A stretch of 64,000 nt of DNA from SZUA-36 sp963774415 (GCA_963774415.1 CAVZEU010000008.1:131731-195730); one strand, 5' to 3'. Positions 54,572-63,651 are shown, counted from the first letter of the stretch. Notes: generated from the letters alone by a model not told the origin. Translations and numbers: made by a program.

Positions 54572-56841
54572 ATGCCCCAAATCGTCTATTTTCCCTATCT
54601 GGGCCCCAACCGGCGATCCGACTTGCGCCTGGTCGAGGCTCGTGTGGAATTCACGACGCAGCAGGCGAGTGAAGAAGGGCTCGAGGGATTTGCCGATTAC
54701 ATCCGGCAATTACTTGCAGCGGGGGGTGTACTGACCCCGGGCGAGGTTTTCCCGCCCGACCCGTTTCCGGACCTGTACATGCGCGGCTTCGCCTCGCTTT
54801 TGGCGCAGACCGCGCTATTGTTGCAGAGAAAGGCCGGCCATGACGTCGATTTTTACCAGGTCACCTGCGAGCCCGAACGCCGCCGCTGCATCGTCCTGGT
54901 GGAACACGAGCACTGCGATGTCGGCATGACCGCCATGAAGCTGGCCGTGGAGTTGGTGCATGGAAAGCGGTCGCAGCTGGCACAACCGTTCCGGGAATTT
55001 CGCGACTTCGCGCGTGAACGCATCTTGCCGCTCGAGACGAAGGCGATCATCGCCGCGGCGCGCAGGCATGGTGTGCCCTGCGCTCAGCTCGAGCAATATC
55101 CCCTGGAGTACAAAGAGGATCGGTTCGGCCGCATCAGAAAAAACGGCGCGCTCCGCCTGGGGCATGGCGCTCGCGGCCGCGTGCTGGAAGGGTCGATTTT
55201 GCCCCGGGAGGTGAGCGAATCGGTAAAGGCCTGGCTGGGCAGTGCGGAGGCTCGCCGCCGTTTGCTGCAATCGCTGGACATACCGCCGGCGGCAGTGCCG
55301 CCAGCTGGAGCGCACAGGTTTCATGTCGTGGTCGTGGGTGGACACGTCTTTGCAGCGGAGGAACTGGGCGAGCGGCGGGCCCGGGCGGTCGCGAATATCG
55401 ACAAAAGCGTGTCTGAACTGGCCTTGCGGGTCTACAGGGAGGCTGGGAGCCAGACGATCGATCTGATGCTGGCAGGTGAAGGATTGGACCGGCCGCTGGG
55501 CGCCGGAGTCGATCGAGGTCCTGGATTTTCAGCTGGCGCCGGACCTGGGCGAACTCTTTGCGGAAGCGAATGGCTGCCCTCCGGGCATGCTCGACAAGGT
55601 TGCAGACGGCCTCGTCAGTCACCTGTTTCCCGAGCCGGATCGGGCGCGCATCCCAATCGTCGCGATCACCGGGACCAACGGCAAGACCACCACCAGCCGC
55701 ATGACCGGTCATATCTTCAAACATGCCGGGCTGAAACCTGGCCTGATCTGCACGACGGGAATTTTCGTTGACGGCGAAATGCTCTCGGCAGGGGATGCCG
55801 GTACCGCGGTCGGCCACGCCACCTTGCTGGTAAGAGATGACATCGAGTCCGCGGTGCTGGAAACGCACCATCGTGGTATCTATTTGCGTGGATTTGCCTT
55901 CTACGACTGTGACGTCGCCATCTGCCTGAATGTCACCGAGGACCATCTGGACCGCGGAGGCATCGAGTCCCTGGACGAATTGGTGGAGATCAAGCAATCT
56001 CTCATCGAGCGCGCGCGCCGGGCGGCAGATCCTGTTCGCGGACAACCCGGGGTCACTGGGAATGCGGGAGCACGTCAATGCCGACAGGCTCTGGCTGGTT
56101 TCACTGGAGTCCGACGTCACGGGCTTGCGTGCATTGGCGGGCGAGGTCGCGGCGAGTTTCTCCGTGCTGGAAAACATCGACGGGCGGGAGTGGCTGGTAT
56201 TGTACGATCGCGAAGAGCGGCTACCGCTGATGCAGAGCCGGGACATACCCGCCACGTTCGAAGGTGCTGCCCGCTTCAACATCAGCAATGCCATGCATGC
56301 AGCCGCCGCCGCCCTCGAAGTGGGTGTGCCCATCGACGTCATCCGGTCCGCGCTCAGTGACTTCCACGCCGGTTGGGAGCAGACCCCCGGCCGCCTGAAC
56401 GTCTATGATCAGCTGCCTTTCCGCGTAATCCTGGACAACGCGCACAACCCCGACGGCCTCAAGCAGCTGATGAAGTTCGTCGATCGCCAATCGCCGGCTG
56501 GGCGCAAGGTGATTTCCTTCGCCGCGCCGAACGGCAGGTCGGAGAGTATTTACCGGCAAATGTCGCAAGCTGTTGCCGGTCATTTTGACCTGTATTTCTG
56601 TAACGATCGAACGCCCAAGGGCGATGCGAAGCCCGATCACTATGCTCCGATTCTGCGTGAGGAATTGCTGGCTTGCGGCATCGAGCAGGGAAAAGTGCTG
56701 CTGGGAACAAGGGGCAGGGAGGTCTGGGAACAGGCCTTCGGCGCGTGTCGGCCGGGCGATCTGCTCATCGTGACGCTCTCGCCGGTGGAATTCGAGGACG
56801 CGCGTAATTTCATCGAAGCGTACGCGGATCCAGCAGGTTAA
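54572..56841 (+). pseudogene. Cyanophycin-synthetase-like Mur ligase without ATP-grasp core, two frame changes
   Basis: Conceptual product about 755 residues. The N-terminal part resembles the CphA N-domain (LRLGHGARGRVLEGSILPRE) but jumps from LLQSLDIP straight to HRFHVVVVGGHVFAAEE, so the ATP-grasp core of CphA is absent. The C-terminal half is a Mur-ligase module with an intact P-loop ITGTNGKTTTSRMTG, the region VLETHHRGIYLRGFAFYDCD and the late motif DNAHNPDGLKQ. The frame changes by an extra base near 55477 (LAG to KDWTGRWAPES) and another in a GC repeat near 56010-56020 (IERA to GRQILFADNPG). If repaired it could be an amide-bond-forming ligase; cyanophycin synthesis itself is doubtful. 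Confidence 0.7.
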
Positions 56842-57135
56842 GCTCTCCGGGCGCCGGGCGGAACCGGGCGTCCGCCAAGGCCGCGGGTTATTGTATGAGA
56901 TGGATATCGCCACGGCTGTCAGGCACCCTAAGTAACGATGGTGAGGCCGCGGCTTGCCGTCGACCGAGTAGAGTCCCGGGAAACTGTCTGCGAGCACCAG
57001 GTTCACTCCGTTGTCCTGCCTGGAGACAGCCGGCGCTCCCAGTATCGGTTGGTAATATGTCCGCGATTGCCCGAATTTCGAAACTGCTGGCGTCACATGG
57101 CTCAGCGGCTTCCCGGTGAAGAAGGAGATCCGCAG

Positions 57136-57528
57136 ATGAGTAGATTTACAGAATCCCTCGTTGTAACGCCATTGTCGGATGGCAAGACCTGGATCATCCT
57201 GAGCGACTTCGGCTATGAGGTCGGGGACGAGGGCAGCGGTGATGTCATCAATGTCCCCATCGGAACCTATACCGACTTCGCCTCGATCCCCAGGCTGTTT
57301 TGGGCCATCCTGCCGCGCTGGGGCAAGTACGGGCACGCGGCCGTCGTGCACGACTGGCTGTACTGGGCTCAAAGCCGGACGCGAGCGGAATCGGACGATA
57401 TCCTCCTCGAGGCAATGGGTGTACTGGACGTACCGGCCTGGGAGCGCTACGCGATCTATTATGCCGTTCGGTGGTTTGGGTGGCTGGCCTGGTTGTCCAA
57501 TCAGAGAAAGCGGCAGCGGTCACGATAG
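57136..57528 (+). CDS. DUF1353 domain-containing protein
   Basis: A 130-residue protein matching DUF1353: VPIGTYTDFASIPRLFWAILPRWGKYGHAAVVHDWLYW, then SDDILLEAMGVLDVPAWERYAIYYAVRWFG. The family is common in phages and mobile regions and is thought to be a small hydrolase-like or structural accessory; the His-Asp of VVHDWLY is conserved. ATG 57136 has an AAGGAGA site. It stands alone here; no other phage genes are present. Confidence 0.85.
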   Translation: MSRFTESLVVTPLSDGKTWIILSDFGYEVGDEGSGDVINVPIGTYTDFASIPRLFWAILPRWGKYGHAAVVHDWLYWAQSRTRAESDDILLEAMGVLDVPAWERYAIYYAVRWFGWLAWLSNQRKRQRSR

Positions 57529-57574
57529 ACTACTGGCCGGTGTCGCGTGTGAGTCGTGTTCGATCGTCCTTGGG

Positions 57575-57949
57575 TCAAGACATGTGCCGGGTAATATACG
57601 TGTTGGCAACAACGAGCCGGTTGGCGAGCACTCCCATAATGTGAAACGCAAAATCGGTGTTTTCATCGACGAGCTTTCTGAACTGATCACGATTCAGTCT
57701 GGCCAGTTTTACCTTGGTGAGCGTTTTTGCAGTGGCGCTGCGGGTGCCGGTCGGACGGATCATTGCCATTTCACCGAAAATGCCGCCCTCGCTCTCCATG
57801 CCCAACGGCTCTCCCAATAATGAAAGATCGACGTCGCCAGACAGGACGACGTACATGAAATCGGCAGAATCCCGTTCGGCAAATATGACGGTTTTCGCGG
57901 GGTATTCCACGACGTCTTCCCAATCATGAAACAATTCCTGGAGGTCCAT
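57575..57949 (-). CDS. Cyclic nucleotide-binding domain protein
   Basis: A 124-residue single CNMP-binding domain with no DNA-binding helix-turn-helix. The fold is clear: VVEYPAKTVIFAERDSADFMYVVLSGDVDLSLLG, then the phosphate cassette GGIFGEMAMIRPTGTRSATA. The usual cassette FGE-x(n)-RSA is present, so cAMP or cGMP binding is possible. It is probably a small regulatory subunit acting on an unknown partner. It is convergent with the DUF1353 gene. Confidence 0.88.
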   Translation of the reverse strand: MDLQELFHDWEDVVEYPAKTVIFAERDSADFMYVVLSGDVDLSLLGEPLGMESEGGIFGEMAMIRPTGTRSATAKTLTKVKLARLNRDQFRKLVDENTDFAFHIMGVLANRLVVANTYITRHMS

Positions 57950-58057
57950 AGCGTTGCTCTCTTATTGGGCTTACTGGTCATTGGCCAGGCCGCGACTGCA
58001 CAAGTCTAACAAAAAGACTGAACTTCTCCACGGATTCAGCCGTTTTTGTGCGGCAGT

Positions 58058-58240
58058 TCAACCGCGATAACGCTTACTCTTAAAGTCGAATTTTCCTGGC
58101 CGAAGAATCACTCGCATCGGCATCTGGTCTTTCAACGGAATTGGCCGCTTTCGGCTATACAAGCCCATACCGAGGGTCAAGGGGCCGCTAATCAGCCGTA
58201 CGCCGCGATACACCTGGTAGGTGACACCGTTATAATTCAC
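58058..58240 (-). CDS. Possible small basic protein (60 residues)
   Basis: A GTG-started 60-codon frame divergent from the next gene. The product (VNYNGVTYQVYRGVRLISG to KSKRYRG) is basic with a YRG-V pattern faintly like DUF4278, but there is no ribosome site and no neighbour to support it. It could be chance. Nothing else is visible in 57950-58242. Confidence 0.25.
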   Translation of the reverse strand: MNYNGVTYQVYRGVRLISGPLTLGMGLYSRKRPIPLKDQMPMRVILRPGKFDFKSKRYRG

Positions 58241-58242
58241 AC

Positions 58243-58497
58243 ATGAAGAAGTACATGGTCATGGGTGCTTTTTTCGTGATCTTTGTCGTTGGATTGGTTG
58301 TCATCCTGATCAGGGACGCCGTCAGTTTCAGCGATTTCATGCGGTCGCTCGGACATCTGAATCCAAGGTTTTTGAGCTTGCTGCTGCTGCCATTCTTCGC
58401 TGTGATATTCGTGATCGGAGTTCAGCTGCACAAGAAGCATGAAGAACGCATGTGGAAGCGGGCTTTGAAAGATACCCGCGACAAAAGACGGCACTAG
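58243..58497 (+). CDS. Small membrane protein with two transmembrane helices
   Basis: An 84-residue protein with two hydrophobic helices (VMGAFFVIFVVGLVVILI; FLSLLLLPFFAVIFVIGVQL) and a strongly charged C-terminus (HKKHEERMWKRALKDTRDKRRH), so both ends are probably cytoplasmic. No family is recognised. No ribosome site is obvious before the ATG. An imperfect inverted repeat with a T-run follows it and may act as its terminator. Confidence 0.5.
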   Translation: MKKYMVMGAFFVIFVVGLVVILIRDAVSFSDFMRSLGHLNPRFLSLLLLPFFAVIFVIGVQLHKKHEERMWKRALKDTRDKRRH

Positions 58498-58516
58498 CCA
58501 TTCATTTTTTCGGATA

Positions 58517-58589
58517 AAAAAGCGCGGACACCCAAAAAGCGCGGACACCCATGTATCTCAATGCTAACTTATGAGTGTCCTGACTTTTT
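58517..58589 (+). repeat. Tandem 17-bp direct repeat plus imperfect inverted copy (REP-like, possible terminator)
   Basis: AAAAAGCGCGGACACCC occurs twice back to back (58517-58533 and 58534-58550). About 22 bases later GAGTGTCCTGACTTTTT (58573-58589) is an imperfect reverse complement ending in five T residues. The hairpin it forms after the small membrane-protein gene fits a terminator. A related GTGTCC hairpin sits at 52639-52680, so this is a dispersed element. The rest of 58498-58840 shows nothing else. Confidence 0.6.
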
Positions 58590-58840
58590 GCCTTTACTGG
58601 CTTTTTTGTGGCTTTTCCCGATTCCTTCGATTCTGGACGAGCATTTGATCATAGTGCTGGAGGGAGCACTGACAAGAATGGCGGCCCGGAACCGTCTATA
58701 CTGACCAGAAGCGTCGTTAAGAAATAGGCAAGCGACTACCACAGAAGGCATCGTGATTTACATTCTTGGTGACGGACGCCTGACCTTGGCGTCGTCATTT
58801 GCCAACCACAACACCCAGAATGATAAACGAGGGAAATGCA

Positions 58841-59581
58841 ATGAAATCAATAATGATCAAGGGCTACTTTACTTTAGCAGTAACGAGCGTTTTTCTGTTG
58901 TTTGCGGCGAATGCCTACGCTGGACAACCCGGCAAGATCGACGTATGCCACGTCCCGGCGGATACACCCGATAACACGCAGCTCATCCAGGTCGGTTCCA
59001 AGGGTGGTGCACTCGCTGATCACCTTTCGCACGGGGATTGGGAAGTGACTGAACCTATATGCGAGGATGATATTGCAGATAATAACTGCGATGGCGTCAT
59101 GGATGACCCGAATGCCGAAAATTACGACTGTGTGCTGCAAACAGGCAATGCGAATGCTTTTTGTGATAACAAGGTCTGTTTCATAGCGACCGCCGAGTTG
59201 TCAATTTCATCGCCGATTGTAATTGCCGGTACTTACAACGCCAGCAAGGGAACGAATACAGGCAGCCAGTCGCCGTTCAATCTCTCAGGGTTGGAAATTG
59301 TGCCTGCCAATCCTCTCAATGCCGATACACCTTTAGTCAACGATTTGACCGGAAAAATTGTGCTGATCTCCAGTGATGGATTCAATACGTCTTCTCTCAA
59401 TAAAGCAGATAATGCTGCTATCGCCGGCGCGGTCGCGGCAATTATTTACAACAGTGATCAGGATTCTTTAATTGCCATTTTCGGCAGTAATCTTATTCCA
59501 ACTATTTCAGTTGGGAAAAGCATTGGTGAAAGCATGCTCGCCAATATGCCTGTTATAGGTGGTATGCAGAATTTACCCTAG
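58841..59581 (+). CDS. Secreted PA (protease-associated) domain protein
   Basis: A 246-residue exported protein with a signal peptide (GYFTLAVTSVFLLFAANAYA). The first domain reads DVCHVPADTPDNTQLIQVGSKGGALADHLSHGDW, a short Cys/His motif block seen in several secreted proteins of marine bacteria. The second half is a PA domain (LTGKIVLISSDG, NAAIAGAVAAIIYNSD and IPTISVGKSIGESML), usually a lid or binding module on proteases, but no protease domain is attached. ATG 58841 has a GAGGGAA site. It begins the AT-rich cluster that leads to the Cys/Trp repeat protein. Confidence 0.75.
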   Translation: MKSIMIKGYFTLAVTSVFLLFAANAYAGQPGKIDVCHVPADTPDNTQLIQVGSKGGALADHLSHGDWEVTEPICEDDIADNNCDGVMDDPNAENYDCVLQTGNANAFCDNKVCFIATAELSISSPIVIAGTYNASKGTNTGSQSPFNLSGLEIVPANPLNADTPLVNDLTGKIVLISSDGFNTSSLNKADNAAIAGAVAAIIYNSDQDSLIAIFGSNLIPTISVGKSIGESMLANMPVIGGMQNLP

Positions 59582-59695
59582 GCACGGTAATCGGTTGGAA
59601 CCATCCCCGGCAATCCCTCAATGGCTAAATAAGATTTGGGGTCAGAGTGAGAGATCTTAATTGAATGTTGGTCGCACGCGGTGCGCCCGCAGGGT

Positions 59696-59715
59696 CGTGC
59701 ACAGGGAGGTGCACG
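59696..59715. repeat. Short perfect hairpin
   Basis: CGTGCAC and GTGCACG are exact complements around a six-base loop. Just upstream, at about 59626-59650, is a TTGGGGTCAGAGTGAG segment that resembles the ends of REP-associated elements. It is part of a 716-base gap (59582-60297) without a supportable gene. Confidence 0.4.
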
Positions 59716-59814
59716 AACTATCTAACCACCGATACGCGGATTTTCAGAAGCTTCGATTAGTTCTTATTATTAATTAAATCAGCTACTTGCGGTGTTTGTC
59801 CGATACGATTGTGT

Positions 59815-60102
59815 CAGTAAACGCCAGTAAATGCCGGTAAATATCGGGTGGCATGGCACATATTTAACACAGTACGACATACGTCCACAGGTTTTTCTGG
59901 GTGACGGCTAATAGACACCAAGCGGACATTCGCCAGGTGTCGATTTCGAGGAATTAACCAGTAAATGCCAGTAAATGCCGGTAAATAGCAGGTCGTAGTA
60001 CATAATTTTGGCACAATGCAGTTCAATACCATGAGTTTCTGAATGACGGCTCTTAGCCCCCAAGCGGCTATCTGCCAGGCGGGTTTCTGATCATTTTCAG
60101 GG
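59815..60102. repeat. 144-bp imperfect tandem duplication with CAGTAAATGC sub-repeats
   Basis: Two copies start at 59815 and 59959, exactly 144 bases apart. Each opens with two CAGTAAA(T/C)GC decamers and a CGGTAAAT variant, and shares a later block (GTGACGGCTAATAG / ATGACGGCTCTTAG, then CAAGCGG and GCCAGG). The copies differ by many substitutions, so the duplication is old. An open frame on the minus strand across both copies repeats itself and is not a credible gene. Confidence 0.7.
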
Positions 60103-60297
60103 ACTGCTAACGGCCAAAAACTACCCTTCACTTGAGGCACAAAGCTGGCTTGGCGCGGTCAGCCAATGTTGCGGCCTGCAAAAATTCTGCCGTGGACTAT
60201 ACTGATGAAAAGGATCGGCGATTTTTTCAGCTGGTTTGCCAATCGCCAGCCATGCTTCGAATGGACTCGAAGTTCTCGTCAATCAAAGGAGTGAACC

Positions 60298-61176
60298 ATG
60301 CCTCTGATATTCAAGCGTACGCTCGTGGCGGCAGCCTTCCTGCTGCTCGCGGGGTGCCACCTCAACGTGGTTGTTGATGAAAACGATACCCCGGTATCCG
60401 GTAATACCGTCTTCGGATTATTTGTCATCCAACGGAATCAGAACCGGGCTTTCAACATTGTGTTCGTACCTGACGTGTCCTACGGTGACCTTTCAGTGCT
60501 CGCCAATCGGCAGGCCTTTGTCGATGACTTGACAAACCTTATCGAAAACTCTTATTGGCAGAATCAGGGGTACTATTTCAACCTCGCATATTTCAATTAC
60601 TACTACATGAATGTTGCGGGTTCAGTTACGGCCAACCCACCGGATGCCGCTGGCAATTTTCAATGTCCGACGGTGACTTGGCCTTCGCAGGTCAATACCG
60701 ATGCTGCTTTCGCGGATGCGGTTCTGCTTATTCATGGAAATTCGCTGCGCGATTGCGCGAATCCTTCCAGTGGGCGGGCAACCACGGAACCCACCAGTTT
60801 CCGCACGGCCGCCCACGAGACCGCGCATGCCGTGTTTTCCCTACCTGATGAGTATTGCTGCGATGGAGGTTATTTCTCCCTTCAACCCGTGATGTATTCT
60901 TCAAGGAATAGTTGCATCAATGACCCCGCTAATTCCGCTTGGCGAAATTGCACATCGTTGACGTCTTCGCGAACAGGTGCGACCTGGTGGCGTTCGGAAG
61001 GAGATATAACAGACCGCGCCCTGATGATAGCGGCCGGCAACACGGTATGGGAGTTTGGTCCTGCCGACTGGGTGGTGATGGACAACGCCTATCAGGCGCT
61101 CTCCAGTTGTGGCGCGTCGTGTACGGGCGATCCTAATGTCATTGCACCGGACAATTGGAACCGGCCCACGCCGTGA
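60298..61176 (+). CDS. Lipoprotein zinc metallopeptidase, M64-like
   Basis: A 292-residue predicted lipoprotein: the signal peptide ends LLLAGC (Cys about 19). The peptidase signature is HETAHAVFSLPDEY (about 179-192), which fits the HExxHxxxxLxDEY pattern of the M64 (IgA-peptidase-like) group with both zinc His, the catalytic Glu and the DEY third-ligand region. The N-terminal part (NIVFVPDVSYGDLSVLANRQAFVDD) also fits, as M64 proteins start with an Asp-containing VxxGDGY-like strand. Cys residues near the site suggest disulfides in the periplasm. ATG has an AAAGGAG site. The next gene starts 12 bases on, so they share a transcript. Confidence 0.82.
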   Translation: MPLIFKRTLVAAAFLLLAGCHLNVVVDENDTPVSGNTVFGLFVIQRNQNRAFNIVFVPDVSYGDLSVLANRQAFVDDLTNLIENSYWQNQGYYFNLAYFNYYYMNVAGSVTANPPDAAGNFQCPTVTWPSQVNTDAAFADAVLLIHGNSLRDCANPSSGRATTEPTSFRTAAHETAHAVFSLPDEYCCDGGYFSLQPVMYSSRNSCINDPANSAWRNCTSLTSSRTGATWWRSEGDITDRALMIAAGNTVWEFGPADWVVMDNAYQALSSCGASCTGDPNVIAPDNWNRPTP

Positions 61177-61187
61177 GGAGGACTGTT

Positions 61188-61727
61188 ATGCGAATCAATC
61201 AGCAATATTTAACGGCAATGTCGAGAGTCCTGGCCTTTGCCTTGGCGATCACCTTCCCCGGCCTTGTCATCGCGCAGGACAACGTCCAGGTTGGTCCGCG
61301 GGAGCAAGCACCCCGCATTGAGCTGCAGACACCGCCCGTTCCGGTCAAGCCGCCCACCGATGGGAAGCAGGTGGCTCTTGTGGACTTGCAACTTGAGTTC
61401 GACAAGGGCAAGTTGCGCCAAGCGCGTGTGACTAAAACCCGCCGCATTGCCTCCGTCGCTCCCAAGGTGTTTCTTCGTCAGGGTGGTGACTGGGAAGTCC
61501 GAATCAATGGCAGCGAGCAAACCCGATTCTTTGTCAACAGCCCCGCCTATTTGGAGGCGGAAACAGAAGCAGGAAGCCCGAACCCTTACACCTATGTCCC
61601 CCAAGATGGCACGGTGAATTGGACCCTTGTAGTACCGTTGTATCGGGGCGATGAGAAAATAAATGCGCGTCGCATTGTGATTCTCGACCGGAAGTCAGGC
61701 GAAGTAATACTCGATTCACCGCTGTAA
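61188..61727 (+). CDS. Secreted protein, function unknown
   Basis: A 179-residue exported protein with a signal peptide (RVLAFALAITFPGLVIAQ) and a mature beta-rich domain: VALVDLQLEFDKGKLRQARVTKTRRI, then WEVRINGSEQTRFFVNSP and VNWTLVVPLYRGDEKINARRIVILD. No Cys in the mature part and no family recognised. It is 12 bases after the M64-like gene with a GAGGAGG site, so it may be a partner or substrate of that peptidase. Confidence 0.65.
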   Translation: MRINQQYLTAMSRVLAFALAITFPGLVIAQDNVQVGPREQAPRIELQTPPVPVKPPTDGKQVALVDLQLEFDKGKLRQARVTKTRRIASVAPKVFLRQGGDWEVRINGSEQTRFFVNSPAYLEAETEAGSPNPYTYVPQDGTVNWTLVVPLYRGDEKINARRIVILDRKSGEVILDSPL

Positions 61728-61763
61728 CCTGCTCACAGATTTAACCACATGGAGGTGGTTAGA

Positions 61764-63092
61764 ATGAACAACCCGCAATTGATCAGCACCAACGAGCTGC
61801 CTTGCTGCCCTGAAATCACCAAGGAAGCGTGTTGCGAGCGACTCCAATTTGTCTATCGCCTGGAAAACCGCGAGGCGAAAATTCCAGTTGAGATCGTAAT
61901 TATCGCGGAACTCGAACGCTGCCCGGGCCCTCTGGGGCTGGGCGATGTCGTCTATTCCACGACCCTCCTGCCCGGGGAAAAGGTTCACCTTTATACCTCG
62001 AGCAGAAGCAACCGATTTACGTTCGATTCCGAGTCCAAAGTCACCTATCGTCATGAGCAAGCTTCAGAAGAGACCTATTACATGTCTTCGATGGACCGGT
62101 TCATGTCGGACCTCAGGGTATCGGAAACCCGCCACGGCAGCGCCGAGAGCGAAAGCCAGTTCGATAGTGAGGGTAGCGTCTCCAACTGGACCGACGCCAT
62201 TTTCGGCCGACCCAATGTCAGGGCGGGTGGATCGTTCTCGGCGAACAGCACATTTGATTTCATGAGCGAACTTTATCGACAGGCAGAGTCCTCTCACGAA
62301 CGATCCGTGTCAGGCACCCGAGCGGCAAATTCAATTTCGATTGGAGAGGTTCAGTCACGAAGTCATGCAGAAGGTGAGTCCGAGAGCACCTTCGAGGCGG
62401 CCACACGAACAATTGACAATCCAAATGAGTGCCATGCGGTCACGTACTTTGCCTACCAACTTGTAAAGACCCAGACGGTTCGTTTTCGGATCAAGTCCGT
62501 GAATCGGCGATTAATTGATCCTGCTGCAGATACATCCGTCGAGGCTCGACCCTTACGCCCCAGCAGCAACTTAGCAGTGATTCCAAACGGCATCCTTGCG
62601 ACGTCCAAGGCCAGGATAGAAACGGAAACCAGCGCTCGCACCGCAGCCGAACTCAGCAAGGCCAACGTCCTACAAAATGTAGGTGGAGCAGGCTTTACGA
62701 CGCCGCTCTCCGATTTGCGTCTGTCCACCTACGGCGCCACGGCGCCACAGTACCAGAAACCAATTACTCCAGAAGAGCGAAAGAAAGCTCTCGAATCAGT
62801 CGATCAGGCGCTCGTTGACGCTGACGTCATAGATCGCGTGGGGGGAGAACTTACGCAGCGACTCAAGGACGAACTGAGTTTCGAAAAAAACACCTGCTTG
62901 TCGACACAGGCCCTCGTTATCAAGGGTTGCCTGGATGAATGCAACGTATGCGAACGCGAACGACAGAAGGCGATGGAACTTGACCTCGAGCATCGGGAGC
63001 TTAAGAACCAGCTACTTCAAAGGCAAATCGAATTGTTGGAGCAAAGTCAGGAATACAGGTGTTGTCCCCAAGGAGATGGAGAGGATTCATGA
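61764..63092 (+). CDS. Unknown 442-residue protein of the Cys/Trp-repeat cluster
   Basis: No signal peptide and no membrane helix. It has Cys pairs at both ends (LPCCPEITKEACCER near the start; GCLDECNVCERER and YRCCPQG near the end), a conserved-looking beta region (VVYSTTLLPGEKVHLYTSSR), and a long Ser/Glu/Ala-rich helical centre (about 95-230). The C-terminal third is coiled-coil-like (KAMELDLEHRELKNQLLQRQ). ATG 61764 has GGAGGTGG upstream; the ATG at 61749 would overlap that site. It is probably cotranscribed with the two genes before it. Function unknown. Confidence 0.65.
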   Translation: MNNPQLISTNELPCCPEITKEACCERLQFVYRLENREAKIPVEIVIIAELERCPGPLGLGDVVYSTTLLPGEKVHLYTSSRSNRFTFDSESKVTYRHEQASEETYYMSSMDRFMSDLRVSETRHGSAESESQFDSEGSVSNWTDAIFGRPNVRAGGSFSANSTFDFMSELYRQAESSHERSVSGTRAANSISIGEVQSRSHAEGESESTFEAATRTIDNPNECHAVTYFAYQLVKTQTVRFRIKSVNRRLIDPAADTSVEARPLRPSSNLAVIPNGILATSKARIETETSARTAAELSKANVLQNVGGAGFTTPLSDLRLSTYGATAPQYQKPITPEERKKALESVDQALVDADVIDRVGGELTQRLKDELSFEKNTCLSTQALVIKGCLDECNVCERERQKAMELDLEHRELKNQLLQRQIELLEQSQEYRCCPQGDGEDS

Positions 63093-63303
63093 AGTGCTTT
63101 TTTGCCTCAGAAGCGTGTTACATAAATATAGACTTGATTGGTCCAGGCCGCGAGCCAGTACATTCCAATATTGATGCGGGGTAAACGCCAAGCCCGTTCC
63201 TTCCTGTTCGGTGGGGACGGGCATATTGTTGAATTTGCAATCCTGACAATCTGAAAAATGCAATATTGATCCTGACGAATCTGCTACGGGTGGTTACGAA
63301 GAG

Positions 63304-63651
63304 ATGAACATGCTCATGTCTAAGGTGGAATACAGATTGTCCAGACTAAAACAATCGCGCGGTTTAAATACTGCGCAATACTATTCTCGTGCGAAGAAAT
63401 TGAATAATGAATGTGGCTGTACCTTAGCGGGGATTTTTTTTACGGCGGCTCTGATTGGTATTAGTTTTTATGTGTTGTTTTGGTACTCATCTATATCATT
63501 CAAAATGGTTTTTTTCGGCTTGTTGTTGAGTTTCGCATTTGGAATTTTGGGAAAAGTATTGGGGCTAATGACCGCCTGGTTCAGGCTATTGCTTTTATAT
63601 CGAACGTTAGTTGCTCATGAAAAGGAGGTGGTTCATGTCAACATGCACTAA
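63304..63651 (+). CDS. Two-TM hypothetical membrane protein
   Basis: A 115-residue protein with a basic N-terminus (VEYRLSRLKQSR) and two hydrophobic segments (about 41-60 and 67-90), very AT-rich compared with the rest of the window. Two Cys sit just before the first helix (NECGCTLAG). Its last 17 bases overlap the start of the Cys/Trp repeat gene. It may be a membrane anchor or assembly factor for that protein. No family recognised; the 63093-63303 gap before it shows nothing. Confidence 0.6.
   Translation: MNMLMSKVEYRLSRLKQSRGLNTAQYYSRAKKLNNECGCTLAGIFFTAALIGISFYVLFWYSSISFKMVFFGLLLSFAFGILGKVLGLMTAWFRLLLLYRTLVAHEKEVVHVNMH

Noticed and set aside
57136..57528. DUF1353 gene as evidence of a prophage
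   Set aside because: No other phage gene, integrase, attachment site or tRNA is nearby.
59814..60140. Minus-strand 108-codon open frame across the 144-bp duplication
   Set aside because: Its sequence repeats with the DNA repeat (YLPAFTG twice), has no ribosome site and no family look.
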